A DNA stretch of 10,641 nucleotides from the NCBI GenBank assembly GCA_002342545.1, contig DDQE01000059.1, forward strand, positions 1 to 10,641, given 5' to 3'. Source of the stretch: Caryophanales bacterium UBA2450. GTDB lineage: Bacteria; Bacillota_I; Bacilli_A; RFN20; CAG-826. Positions 1-6,170 of this stretch are shown here, one piece after another. Position 1 is the first letter of the stretch. Each line of letters begins with the position of its first letter. The position numbers were made by a program, and so were the translations under genes. Below the pieces are notes generated by a model. The model was not told where the DNA came from, did not search any database, and saw only the letters and a program-made list of their open reading frames with translations.

Positions 1-37
1 CCAATTTGGTGTGCTGCTAGAATTTTTTTTCAAAAAG

Positions 38-65
38 TTGATATATCGTCAATTGTGTATATAAT
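38..65 (+). promoter_or_regulatory. Promoter of the guanylate kinase-like gene
   Basis: A -35-like TTGATA (38-43) and a perfect -10 TATAAT (60-65) are separated by 16 bases. Transcription would be expected to start about 7 bases after the -10, around 71-73, which coincides with the ATG at 72. The mRNA would then be leaderless or nearly so. The AAGG just before the ATG (67-70) is too close to the start, and too far upstream of the predicted transcript start, to act as a ribosome-binding site. Confidence 0.7.
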
Positions 66-71
66 TAAGGC

Positions 72-608
72 ATGATTGTATTAGCAGGTGCGAGCGCTAG
101 CGGTAAGACAGAAATTGCTAAACTTCTAGCCTCAAAATATGGGATAAGAAAAATTGTCACCACTACCACTAGGCCAAAAAGAAAAGGTGAAGTAAATGGA
201 GTAGATTATTTCTTTGTTACTCCAAGTGAATTTGAAAAGATGATTAGAGAAGATAAATTTGTCGAATATACCTTCTTTAACGGAAATCTATATGGCTCCA
301 CTAAAGATCAAATTGCTAATAATAAATGTGTAATTATAGATCCAGCAGGATTAAGAAGTTATATTGGATTGAAAAACGACTCTATCGTCACATTCTATTT
401 AGAAGCCGACGAGGACACAAGAAGAAAAAGGATGGTCTCTAGAGGAGATGAACCTGAAAAAATCGAATCAAGAATCAAGCACGATAGAGAAGCATTCAAA
501 AAAGAAAATATCGTAAAAGTAGATTATGTCATAAAAAATTCTTCTGATGATGTCTTAGAAGATGTGTGTGATCAAATCTATCAAATCTATAAATCATTAG
601 GGAAATAA
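72..608 (+). CDS. gmk: Guanylate kinase-like nucleotide kinase
   Basis: Probably phosphorylates GMP (or dGMP) to GDP with ATP in the cytosol. The 178-residue product starts with a P-loop, GASASGKT (6-13), fitting GxxxxGK[ST] but differing from the usual GPSGxGKST. The GMP-binding region is well kept: TTTTRPKRKGEVNGVDYFF (30-48) supplies the two conserved arginines (R34, R37), Glu40 and Tyr46; FVEY (63-66) and GNLYGS (71-76) follow; Asp90 closes the site. The lid has R-x3-R-G near 120-125. It is about 25 residues shorter than typical Gmk (about 205), mainly because of tight ends. ATG at 72 is the only sensible start because the P-loop begins five residues later. A dedicated promoter and terminator make it monocistronic. 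It could be the sole Gmk or a divergent paralogue. The nucleotide-kinase fold is secure; substrate identity is inferred from the conserved binding residues. Confidence 0.85.
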   Translation: MIVLAGASASGKTEIAKLLASKYGIRKIVTTTTRPKRKGEVNGVDYFFVTPSEFEKMIREDKFVEYTFFNGNLYGSTKDQIANNKCVIIDPAGLRSYIGLKNDSIVTFYLEADEDTRRKRMVSRGDEPEKIESRIKHDREAFKKENIVKVDYVIKNSSDDVLEDVCDQIYQIYKSLGK

Positions 609-661
609 GTTTTCTCGATTAACAAAATATATACGGTTAGTTAAGAAAACTTTTTATTTTT
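607..661 (+). terminator. Intrinsic terminator after the guanylate kinase-like gene
   Basis: AAGTTTTCT (607-615) pairs perfectly with AGAAAACTT (644-652). After one C/A mismatch the stem continues with 617-623 against 636-642, including two G-U pairs, closing a loop of about 12 bases. A T-rich tract (651-661) follows. The stem begins inside the TAA stop codon (606-608), so gene end and terminator are fused. Confidence 0.8.
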
Positions 662-680
662 CTTAATACTTGTATATAAT
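651..680 (+). promoter_or_regulatory. Enolase promoter
   Basis: A perfect -10 TATAAT lies at 675-680. The -35 is poor: the best fit is TTTTTA at 651-656 with an 18-base spacer, inside the T tract of the preceding terminator. The predicted start is near 685-688, giving a leader of about 25 bases. That leader contains the AAGGAG ribosome-binding site at 696-701. Confidence 0.65.
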
Positions 681-711
681 ACATATGGACTTAAAAAGGA
701 GAAAAATAAAC

Positions 712-2010
712 ATGGCAAAAATTGTCAAAGTTCATGGTCGCGAAGTTCTTGATTCTCGTGGCAACCCAACTGTTGAAGTTGAAGTTGTTTTAGAGGACGG
801 TACAAAAGCACGCGCTATTGTTCCTTCTGGAGCATCCACTGGAGAAAGTGAAGCTTTAGAATTAAGAGATGGCGACAAATCTAGATATGGCGGAAAAGGT
901 GTTTTAAAAGCAGTTGAAAATGTTAACACCAAAATCGCTCCAGCAGTAGTTGGTTTAGAAGCTACTGATCAAGTTTTAGTGGATTCCACTATGCTTAAAT
1001 TAGATGGCACCCCATTTAAAAAGAATTTAGGTGCTAACGCAATCTTAGGCGTTTCCTTAGCAGTTGCTAGAGCCGCTGCTGAATCCTTAGGATTACCATT
1101 ATATCGTTATATTGGCGGTACCAACGGAAAAGTTATTCCTACCCCATGTATGAACGTTATTAATGGTGGCGCTCACGCTCAAAGTAGCGTTGACTTCCAA
1201 GAATTCTTCATTATCCCAGCAGGCTTCCCATGCTTTAGAGAAGCTTTAAGAGCGGGTACAGAAATCTTCCACACCTTACAAAAGGTTGTTAAAGAACATG
1301 GTTATGAAACTGGTGTTGGTGATGAAGGTGGATTTGCTCCAAGCTGTAAACACGGTAATAAAGAACCACTCGCTTTAATCGCTGAAGCAGTTGAAAGAGC
1401 AGGATATAAATTAGGCGAACAAATCTTCTTAGGTATGGACGTTGCTTCCTCTGAATTCTATGAAGGTAACGGAATGTATAACCTCGTTAAATCTGGCGAA
1501 GGCAAAAAGACTACTGAAGAATTAATCGCTTACTTAGAAGAAATGGTTAAGGAATACCCAAGCATTGTTACCATCGAAGATGGTTTAGCAGAATCTGATT
1601 GGGAAGGCTGGGCCAAATTAACTCAAAGATTAGGTAAAAAGATTCAACTCGTTGGTGATGACTTATTCGTCACAAACCCAGAATTTGTTAAAAAAGGTAT
1701 CGTTAACGATGTCGCTAACTCTGTCTTAATCAAAGTTAACCAAATCGGTACATTAACCGAAACATTAGACGCAATTAGACTTGCTCAAACTAATGGTTAC
1801 ACCTGCATGGTCTCACATAGATCTGGTGAAACCGAAGATAGCACTATCGCTGACTTAGCTGTTGCGGTTAATGCTGGACAAATTAAAACCGGTTCTGCTA
1901 GTAGAACTGATAGAATGGCGAAATACAATCAATTATTAAGAATTGAAGAAGAATTAGGCGAACACGCTATCTTCTTAGGTGTCAAAGCCTTTGCAAATCG
2001 TAAATTCTAA
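712..2010 (+). CDS. eno: Enolase (phosphopyruvate hydratase)
   Basis: Interconverts 2-phosphoglycerate and phosphoenolpyruvate in glycolysis; cytosolic and Mg2+-dependent. The 432-residue length is normal for the family. The mobile loop SGASTGE (39-45) and all key residues are present: acid/base Glu205 in GVGDEGGFAP, metal ligands Asp243, Glu289 (TIEDGLAESDW) and Asp316 (VGDDLFVTN), Lys341 in LIKVNQIGT, His369 in SHRSGE and Lys392. Some positions are atypical, for example GGAHAQSSVDFQEFF where GGEHADNNVDIQEFM is common, and KTGSASRTDR rather than KTGAPSRTDR. ATG at 712 is chosen because AAGGAG lies 10 bases upstream and the protein then begins with the standard MAKIVKVHGREVLDSRG. The in-frame TTG at 670 overlaps the promoter and is rejected. 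It is transcribed alone from its own promoter to a shared terminator. Confidence 0.98.
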   Translation: MAKIVKVHGREVLDSRGNPTVEVEVVLEDGTKARAIVPSGASTGESEALELRDGDKSRYGGKGVLKAVENVNTKIAPAVVGLEATDQVLVDSTMLKLDGTPFKKNLGANAILGVSLAVARAAAESLGLPLYRYIGGTNGKVIPTPCMNVINGGAHAQSSVDFQEFFIIPAGFPCFREALRAGTEIFHTLQKVVKEHGYETGVGDEGGFAPSCKHGNKEPLALIAEAVERAGYKLGEQIFLGMDVASSEFYEGNGMYNLVKSGEGKKTTEELIAYLEEMVKEYPSIVTIEDGLAESDWEGWAKLTQRLGKKIQLVGDDLFVTNPEFVKKGIVNDVANSVLIKVNQIGTLTETLDAIRLAQTNGYTCMVSHRSGETEDSTIADLAVAVNAGQIKTGSASRTDRMAKYNQLLRIEEELGEHAIFLGVKAFANRKF

Positions 2011-2027
2011 TTGAATTAAGCAATATA

Positions 2028-2058
2028 AAAAAGTCGATTACTATGTAATCGGCTTTTT
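2028..2058. terminator. Bidirectional terminator between enolase and the CNNM/CorC operon
   Basis: A 14-bp stem (2028-2041 with 2045-2058, one G-U pair) closes a three-base loop and is flanked by A6 on the left and T5 on the right. Read on the plus strand it ends enolase 17 bases after its stop codon. Read on the minus strand it ends the convergent operon, whose stop codon is at 2062-2064. Confidence 0.88.
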
Positions 2059-2061
2059 CTA

Positions 2062-3342
2062 TTACTCTTCTTCTTCCTTTTTAAATTCGGTGTCGATAAC
2101 ACGAAGCTTATTAACCGTATATTCATCTGCGTTAAGAACTTCACATTCATAGCGATCAGCGAAAGTAAATTTGTCTCCAGTCACAGCAAATCTATCTAGT
2201 ATTTCTTGAACGAATCCTCCAACAGTTTCATAGTCGGTTTCAAATTCGCCTTTATATTCAATTAATTCAAAGAAGTCTTCAATGTTCATTGATCCGTCAA
2301 CAATATAAGTTCCGTTGCCGTTATCAATATATTCTTCTTCAATTTCATCGGTTTCATCAAAGATATCGCCTACGATTTCTTCTAAGATATCTTCCATTGT
2401 GACAATACCTTCTAACCCTCCATATTCATCCATCACTAGAGCAATATGAATTTTAGAAGATTTAAATTCTTCTAATAAATCTAATAATTGCCTATGACGA
2501 GGAATAATTAAAGGCTTATAACATAAAGATAAAATATCGATATTTTCGTCTTTTCTAAATATCGCTTTAGCGAGTTCTTTAATTGGCAAAATGCCAATGA
2601 CATTATCAATTGTGTCTTCATAAACAGGGATACGAGAATGTTTAAAGATTTCACCTTCTTTGATAATCTCAGATAAATCATCTTCTATATTTATCGCGTA
2701 TACATCTACACGTGGGGTCATAATTTCATGAGCTTCAACGTCATTAATATCGATCGCGCTTTTTACTAATTCAGCGTCTTGTTCATCATATTCTTTAGTT
2801 TCTTCCAGTTCATCCACCATGTTCATAAGAACATCTTCATCAATTTGGTCTTCTTCTTTAGACTTCTTTTTAAATAAGCGACCAATTAAAGAGAATAATT
2901 TAGATATAGGCCACACAAATGGAGAAGTAAGATATTTAAAGAATATTACCGGATAAGCATAAATTATCGCTAAGGAGTAAGAATATTTCTTAGAGAAGCT
3001 TTTTGGGGCAAATTCCGCAAAGATAATAATAAATACAGTAAATATTACTGAAGCCACTGTTGTGCCCCAAGTAATCCCTTGTTTAGTGTTCCACCACACA
3101 CCAATTAAAGTAATGATTGATGACGCCAAAATATTAACAAGATTATTACCAAATAAAATCGAGGCAATGGAGAATTCATAATCTTTAGCGATATTTAAAG
3201 CTACCTTGGCCTTTTTATTGCCTTTATTTGAAGCATCTTCAAGCTTAGACTGGTTAACAACACTATAAACCATATCCGCACTAGAAAAGAACATACTAAG
3301 AAAAGCTAATAAAGCAATCGCTAACCAATACCACCACTTCAT
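2062..3342 (-). CDS. CNNM/CorC-type transporter (DUF21, CBS pair, CorC_HlyC)
   Basis: Membrane protein of the CNNM/CorC ("hemolysin"/TlyC, MpfA) family, whose members are linked to Mg2+ or Co2+ export. The 426 residues show a DUF21 region with four hydrophobic segments (about 4-28, 56-83, 92-113, 122-145), including FGNNLVN (64-70) and the AEFAPK motif (109-114; canonical GExxPK). A charged linker follows, then a CBS pair starting at IMTPRVDVYAIN (207-218) and ending at VTMEDILEEIVGDIFDE, then a CorC_HlyC domain at about 340-418. The first-helix motif reads SSAD where SGAE is usual. ATG at 3342 overlaps the upstream gene's stop as TAATG. A strong AAGGAG (3352-3357) lies inside the upstream coding sequence, so the pair should be translationally coupled. 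The product ends with a KKEEEE tail. Family assignment is firm; the transported ion is inferred. Confidence 0.93.
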   Translation of the reverse strand: MKWWYWLAIALLAFLSMFFSSADMVYSVVNQSKLEDASNKGNKKAKVALNIAKDYEFSIASILFGNNLVNILASSIITLIGVWWNTKQGITWGTTVASVIFTVFIIIFAEFAPKSFSKKYSYSLAIIYAYPVIFFKYLTSPFVWPISKLFSLIGRLFKKKSKEEDQIDEDVLMNMVDELEETKEYDEQDAELVKSAIDINDVEAHEIMTPRVDVYAINIEDDLSEIIKEGEIFKHSRIPVYEDTIDNVIGILPIKELAKAIFRKDENIDILSLCYKPLIIPRHRQLLDLLEEFKSSKIHIALVMDEYGGLEGIVTMEDILEEIVGDIFDETDEIEEEYIDNGNGTYIVDGSMNIEDFFELIEYKGEFETDYETVGGFVQEILDRFAVTGDKFTFADRYECEVLNADEYTVNKLRVIDTEFKKEEEE

Positions 3343-4364
3343 TATGCTTTTCTCCTTTTCTGACTAGCAGGTTCAGAAATATCACTAACAATTTCTTCTA
3401 AGATATCTTCCATAGTCACCATACCAATAATTCTATTATTCGCATTTCTAACTAATGCGATGTGGGTATGATGTTTTCTAAAGCCATGGAATAAATCATC
3501 AATCATGACTTTACTAGAAACAAAATATGGTTTTTGTAAGATGCTTCTAATAGAAACGTGTGGGTCTTTGGAATATTCTTCAAAATATATTTTGACGTTA
3601 AGTATACCGATAACATTATCAAAGACTTTGTCATATACAGGAATACGGGAATAATTGGTTTGAGTAATAATACTTTGTAAGTATTCATTAGTCAAATCAC
3701 GCATATTTATCGCAAAAATCGCATTTCTTGGAGTTAATACCTTCTCAACTGAAGTATCTAAATAATCCATTGTTGATTGCACAATTTCGGCTTGTTCTTC
3801 ATCAATCATGTCACCTTCAGAAGCCTTTTCAATTTCATCAATTAAATCTTCCTCGGTAAACTCTTCCTCTTCTTTTAATCTAAAGATTTTAGATGTCAGC
3901 TTTACCCCACCTTCAAAAATAATGGTGACTGGGTAAAGTAAATACATTAAGAAATAAATTGGTAAAGCCACGATTTTTGAGAATGTATCTGGAATACTTC
4001 TAGCAATTGTCTTTGGTAAGGTATCTCCCACTACATAAACAATAAAAGTCATGGTAATAGAGGAAATTAAAGAAATAGTCGCTTCAGGAATACCAACACT
4101 ATCAAAATACGACAAAAATAATAATGTCGAAATTGAAGATATAGCGATAGCAACAGCGTTATTTCCGATAAGAATAATCGTTAAGGCACGATCATATTTA
4201 TCAATAATTTTTAATAATATTTTAGGAATGGTCTTTCCTTCGTCTGCATCAACTTGCATTTTAAACTTGTTACAGCAAGCGATGGAGGTTTCTGCCCCAG
4301 AAAAGAAAAAGTGTAAAATTATTAGAACAATAATGATAATCCACGATATAGCGGGGTCAGGCAT
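3342..4364 (-). CDS. CNNM/CorC-type transporter lacking the CorC_HlyC domain
   Basis: First gene of the operon and a paralogue of the downstream one. The 340 residues carry a DUF21 membrane region (hydrophobic segments about 7-27, 60-86, 97-118, 131-152) with FFSGAET (20-26), IGNNAVAIAIS (66-76) and a GDTLPK variant (113-118) of the GExxPK motif. A CBS pair runs from VLTPRNAIFAIN (209-220) to GMVTMEDILEEIVSDIS (314-330). The protein then stops after a basic tail (KRRKA) without the CorC_HlyC domain. Loss of that domain is not a frameshift, because the stop is coupled to the next start (TAATG). It probably acts as a homo- or heterodimer in Mg2+/divalent-cation export; the heterodimer idea is inference. 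ATG at 4364 is preceded by a weak GGAAG (4375-4379). Confidence 0.92.
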   Translation of the reverse strand: MPDPAISWIIIIVLIILHFFFSGAETSIACCNKFKMQVDADEGKTIPKILLKIIDKYDRALTIILIGNNAVAIAISSISTLLFLSYFDSVGIPEATISLISSITMTFIVYVVGDTLPKTIARSIPDTFSKIVALPIYFLMYLLYPVTIIFEGGVKLTSKIFRLKEEEEFTEEDLIDEIEKASEGDMIDEEQAEIVQSTMDYLDTSVEKVLTPRNAIFAINMRDLTNEYLQSIITQTNYSRIPVYDKVFDNVIGILNVKIYFEEYSKDPHVSIRSILQKPYFVSSKVMIDDLFHGFRKHHTHIALVRNANNRIIGMVTMEDILEEIVSDISEPASQKRRKA

Positions 4365-4384
4365 TAATAAACCACTTCCATTCT

Positions 4385-4398
4385 GAACTTATGAGTTC
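4385..4398 (-). promoter_or_regulatory. Inverted repeat in the leader of the CNNM/CorC operon
   Basis: GAACT and AGTTC flank four bases, forming a perfect 5-bp inverted repeat. It lies between the predicted transcription start (about 4400) and the weak ribosome-binding site. It could be a small 5'-end hairpin that stabilises the mRNA, or a protein-binding site; the sequence alone cannot decide. Confidence 0.4.
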
Positions 4399-4406
4399 GG
4401 TTAATA

Positions 4407-4415
4407 ATTATATCA
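4407..4415 (-). promoter_or_regulatory. Extended -10 promoter of the CNNM/CorC operon
   Basis: On the minus strand the sequence reads TGATATAAT, a perfect -10 (4407-4412) with the TGn extension. No good -35 is present at 16-18 bases, as expected for an extended -10 promoter. The predicted start is about 4400, giving a leader of about 36 bases. Confidence 0.6.
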
Positions 4416-4440
4416 TATAATTGTTAAATTTTTAGGATAT

Positions 4441-4464
4441 AAAAAAGACCAACAAAGTTGGTCT
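4441..4464 (-). terminator. Intrinsic terminator of the Pro/Glu-rich membrane protein gene
   Basis: An 8-bp perfect stem (AGACCAAC, 4446-4453, with GTTGGTCT, 4457-4464) closes an AAA loop. On the minus strand a run of six T follows (A4441-4446 on the plus strand). It starts 18 bases after the stop codon of the gene ending at 4483. Confidence 0.88.
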
Positions 4465-4482
4465 AATTTATTTGAAAGCCGA

Positions 4483-6045
4483 TTATTCTTCTTCTTTCTC
4501 TTTTTTCTTGTCGGCATCCATTTCTGCTTTAAGTTCTTTAACCCAGTTAACTTTTCCAATTTCACCTTGTTCAAGATTATCTTTTTCCATAACTGCTTGA
4601 ATAAGGTCTTTACATCTTCTAACAGATAATCCGGATTTAACTTTAAACACTAATGGGATTTCCGCATACATATCCTTGTTAGAGGCATCTTGCACTGGGA
4701 TTGTACTTCCTTCATAATCTTTTGGATCTAAAGCGAAGTATAATTTTAGTGATTTACCCGCAACAGTGATTCTGACATACATTTTCTTGTGTAAGCGGAA
4801 GGTATCACCAACTGCAGAAATACGAGATTTAACTCCGTAACTAAGAATTTCATTCTTAAGTTCGTTATATAAATCATGTAATTCTTTATCAGATTTTAAT
4901 AATCTTTCTGCAAAGCCAATTCTTTCATATTTTGGAGTTTCTGGTTGTCCAGGTTCCTCGGGTTTTTTAGTAAATAATGGAACTGGTTCCGCTTTAACTT
5001 CTGGAGCGGGAGCAGGTTCTGGTTTTGCTTCTTCTTTAACTGGCTCTGGTTCAGGTTTTTTCTCTTCAACAGGAGCAGGTTCAACTTTTGCAGTTTCAGC
5101 TTTAGGAGCTTCAGCAGTAACAGGGGCAGCAGGAGTAACTCCATTAATTCCGCCATTAAAATATTGAACAACAAGTGGTCCACCAAATGTGGCACCAGTA
5201 ATTGTTTGATTTCCAGTAGGAGATTGTTGTGTCTTTTCTGGTTGGTTAGCATTATTACGAGCAATTTCGTCTCTAACGATATCTCTAACCACTTCTCTTA
5301 ATAAGGAAGCAAGAGAGTTTTGGTCTAATCCACTTGCACCAACATTAACATTAACTTGTTGCGCTGGTTCTGGTTCTGGTTTTGTTTCTTCTTTAACAGG
5401 TTCAGGCTCAACAGCAGGAGCTTCTTCAACTGGTTCAGCAACAACAACTGGTTCTTCAACAGTTGGAGCAGATAATTCTTCTCCTTCTTCAATGATTTCT
5501 GGATCAGCAGACTCTTCAGCAACAGGAGCGATTTCGGTTTCTTCAACTTGTGGGACTTCTTTAGACCAAGCTAAGCCTAATGCATATGTCACATATGTAA
5601 GGACAAATCCAAGACAGGCAGTTAAGAATAAGAAAATACCAAGAATAATACTACCTGTTAATCCACTGCGTAACATAGAAACGTATTCAATTCCACAAGC
5701 AAGTAAGGCTTCTGCGGCAAATAAAGCAAAAACCATTACAGGAATAAATGAGAGGTATTTGAATTTTTTCTTTAAGCAAGATAAGACAATTCCAAGTACC
5801 AAAGTCACTAACCATGCGCCTGATAAAACAAGAGCAACAATGGATAATGCAAGTGGTAAACCTTCAGCGCCAATAAATGGACGAGAGTATAACAAACTTA
5901 TTAATTGGAATTGTTCAAAAATTTTCACACCATATTGTTCACCGGTAAATACAGGGAGCAACATAAATAAAACTGCAAATGCTAGTAAAAAGAAAGCACT
6001 AGTACAAGTGAGTGAAATTAATGTAATTTTACGACTCTTTTTCAT
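4483..6045 (-). CDS. Four-helix membrane protein with Pro/Glu-rich linker and conserved-looking C-terminal domain, function unknown
   Basis: The 520 residues divide into three parts. The N-terminal part has four hydrophobic helices (about 8-32, 64-90, 97-119, 129-157), placing the rest in the cytosol. Residues 160-375 form a low-complexity Pro/Glu/Ala/Val linker with two copies of an EPVKEE-x-KPEP unit (213-228 and 331-347). The linker is interrupted by a likely amphipathic helix (244-264, SLASLLREVVRDIVRDEIAR) that could oligomerise. The C-terminal part (about 375-505) looks folded, with VKSRIS (405-410), RLHKKMYVRITVAGKSLKLY and ALDPKDY (438-444), then VRRCKDLIQAVMEK. It ends in a lysine/glutamate tail. 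I recall similar C-terminal domains in other Bacillota proteins but cannot name the family. AGGAG (6055-6059) sits 9 bases before the ATG. It has its own promoter and terminator. Confidence 0.9.
   Translation of the reverse strand: MKKSRKITLISLTCTSAFFLLAFAVLFMLLPVFTGEQYGVKIFEQFQLISLLYSRPFIGAEGLPLALSIVALVLSGAWLVTLVLGIVLSCLKKKFKYLSFIPVMVFALFAAEALLACGIEYVSMLRSGLTGSIILGIFLFLTACLGFVLTYVTYALGLAWSKEVPQVEETEIAPVAEESADPEIIEEGEELSAPTVEEPVVVAEPVEEAPAVEPEPVKEETKPEPEPAQQVNVNVGASGLDQNSLASLLREVVRDIVRDEIARNNANQPEKTQQSPTGNQTITGATFGGPLVVQYFNGGINGVTPAAPVTAEAPKAETAKVEPAPVEEKKPEPEPVKEEAKPEPAPAPEVKAEPVPLFTKKPEEPGQPETPKYERIGFAERLLKSDKELHDLYNELKNEILSYGVKSRISAVGDTFRLHKKMYVRITVAGKSLKLYFALDPKDYEGSTIPVQDASNKDMYAEIPLVFKVKSGLSVRRCKDLIQAVMEKDNLEQGEIGKVNWVKELKAEMDADKKKEKEEE
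5015..5052 (-). repeat. Linker repeat, copy 2
   Basis: A 38-base segment encoding a PEPVKEEAKPEP-type unit. It is nearly identical in DNA to 5372-5409, differing mostly at third codon positions. It lies in the Pro/Glu-rich linker of the membrane protein gene and indicates internal duplication. Confidence 0.7.
5372..5409 (-). repeat. Linker repeat, copy 1
   Basis: The partner of 5015-5052, encoding an EPEPVKEETKPEP-type unit. The two copies are about 320 bases apart in the same reading frame, so unequal recombination between them would delete linker sequence without breaking the frame. Confidence 0.7.
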
Positions 6046-6068
6046 AGATAAAATCTCCTATATAAAAT

Positions 6069-6096
6069 AATATATGCATATGAGCGCATGTGTAAA
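6069..6096 (-). promoter_or_regulatory. Promoter of the Pro/Glu-rich membrane protein gene
   Basis: On the minus strand a -35 TTTACA (6091-6096) and a -10 TATATT (6069-6074) are separated by 16 bases. The predicted start is near 6062, leaving a leader of about 17 bases that still contains AGGAG (6055-6059). Confidence 0.55.
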
Positions 6097-6098
6097 GA

Positions 6099-6151
6099 AA
6101 AATAAAAAAATAATGGGTTTTTTAGCAAAATTTATCGTAAAAAGCCCACTA
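6099..6151 (-). terminator. Intrinsic terminator of the mntP-epimerase-EFR1 operon
   Basis: A 14-bp stem (6111-6124 with 6138-6151; one A/C mismatch, one G-U pair) contains a GGG/CCC core. On the minus strand a T-rich tract follows (A-rich 6099-6110 on the plus strand). It lies about 20 bases after the stop codon of the last gene, and its T tract ends only two bases before the -35 of the next gene. Confidence 0.85.
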
Positions 6152-6170
6152 TTTGTATTTCTGTTAAAAA

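Noticed and set aside
1..37. CCAATTTGG followed by a T8 tract as a complete terminator or a tRNA 3' end
   Set aside because: The short palindrome is separated from the T tract by about 13 bases, and any 5' stem or tRNA body would lie outside the window. It may be the end of an upstream gene's terminator, but this cannot be supported.
670..711. In-frame TTG that would extend enolase by 14 residues
   Set aside because: It overlaps the -10 promoter element and has no ribosome-binding site. The ATG at 712 has AAGGAG upstream and yields the standard enolase N-terminus.
4896..5546. Leu/Lys/Gln-rich open frames (4896-5264, 5325-5546) on the minus strand
   Set aside because: They are out-of-frame readings of the Pro/Glu-rich repeat codons, with biased composition and no independent start signals.
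5492..6070. 192-codon open frame on the plus strand opposite the membrane protein gene
   Set aside because: It lacks a recognisable motif and ribosome-binding site, and it lies antisense to a gene with clear membrane helices, promoter and terminator.
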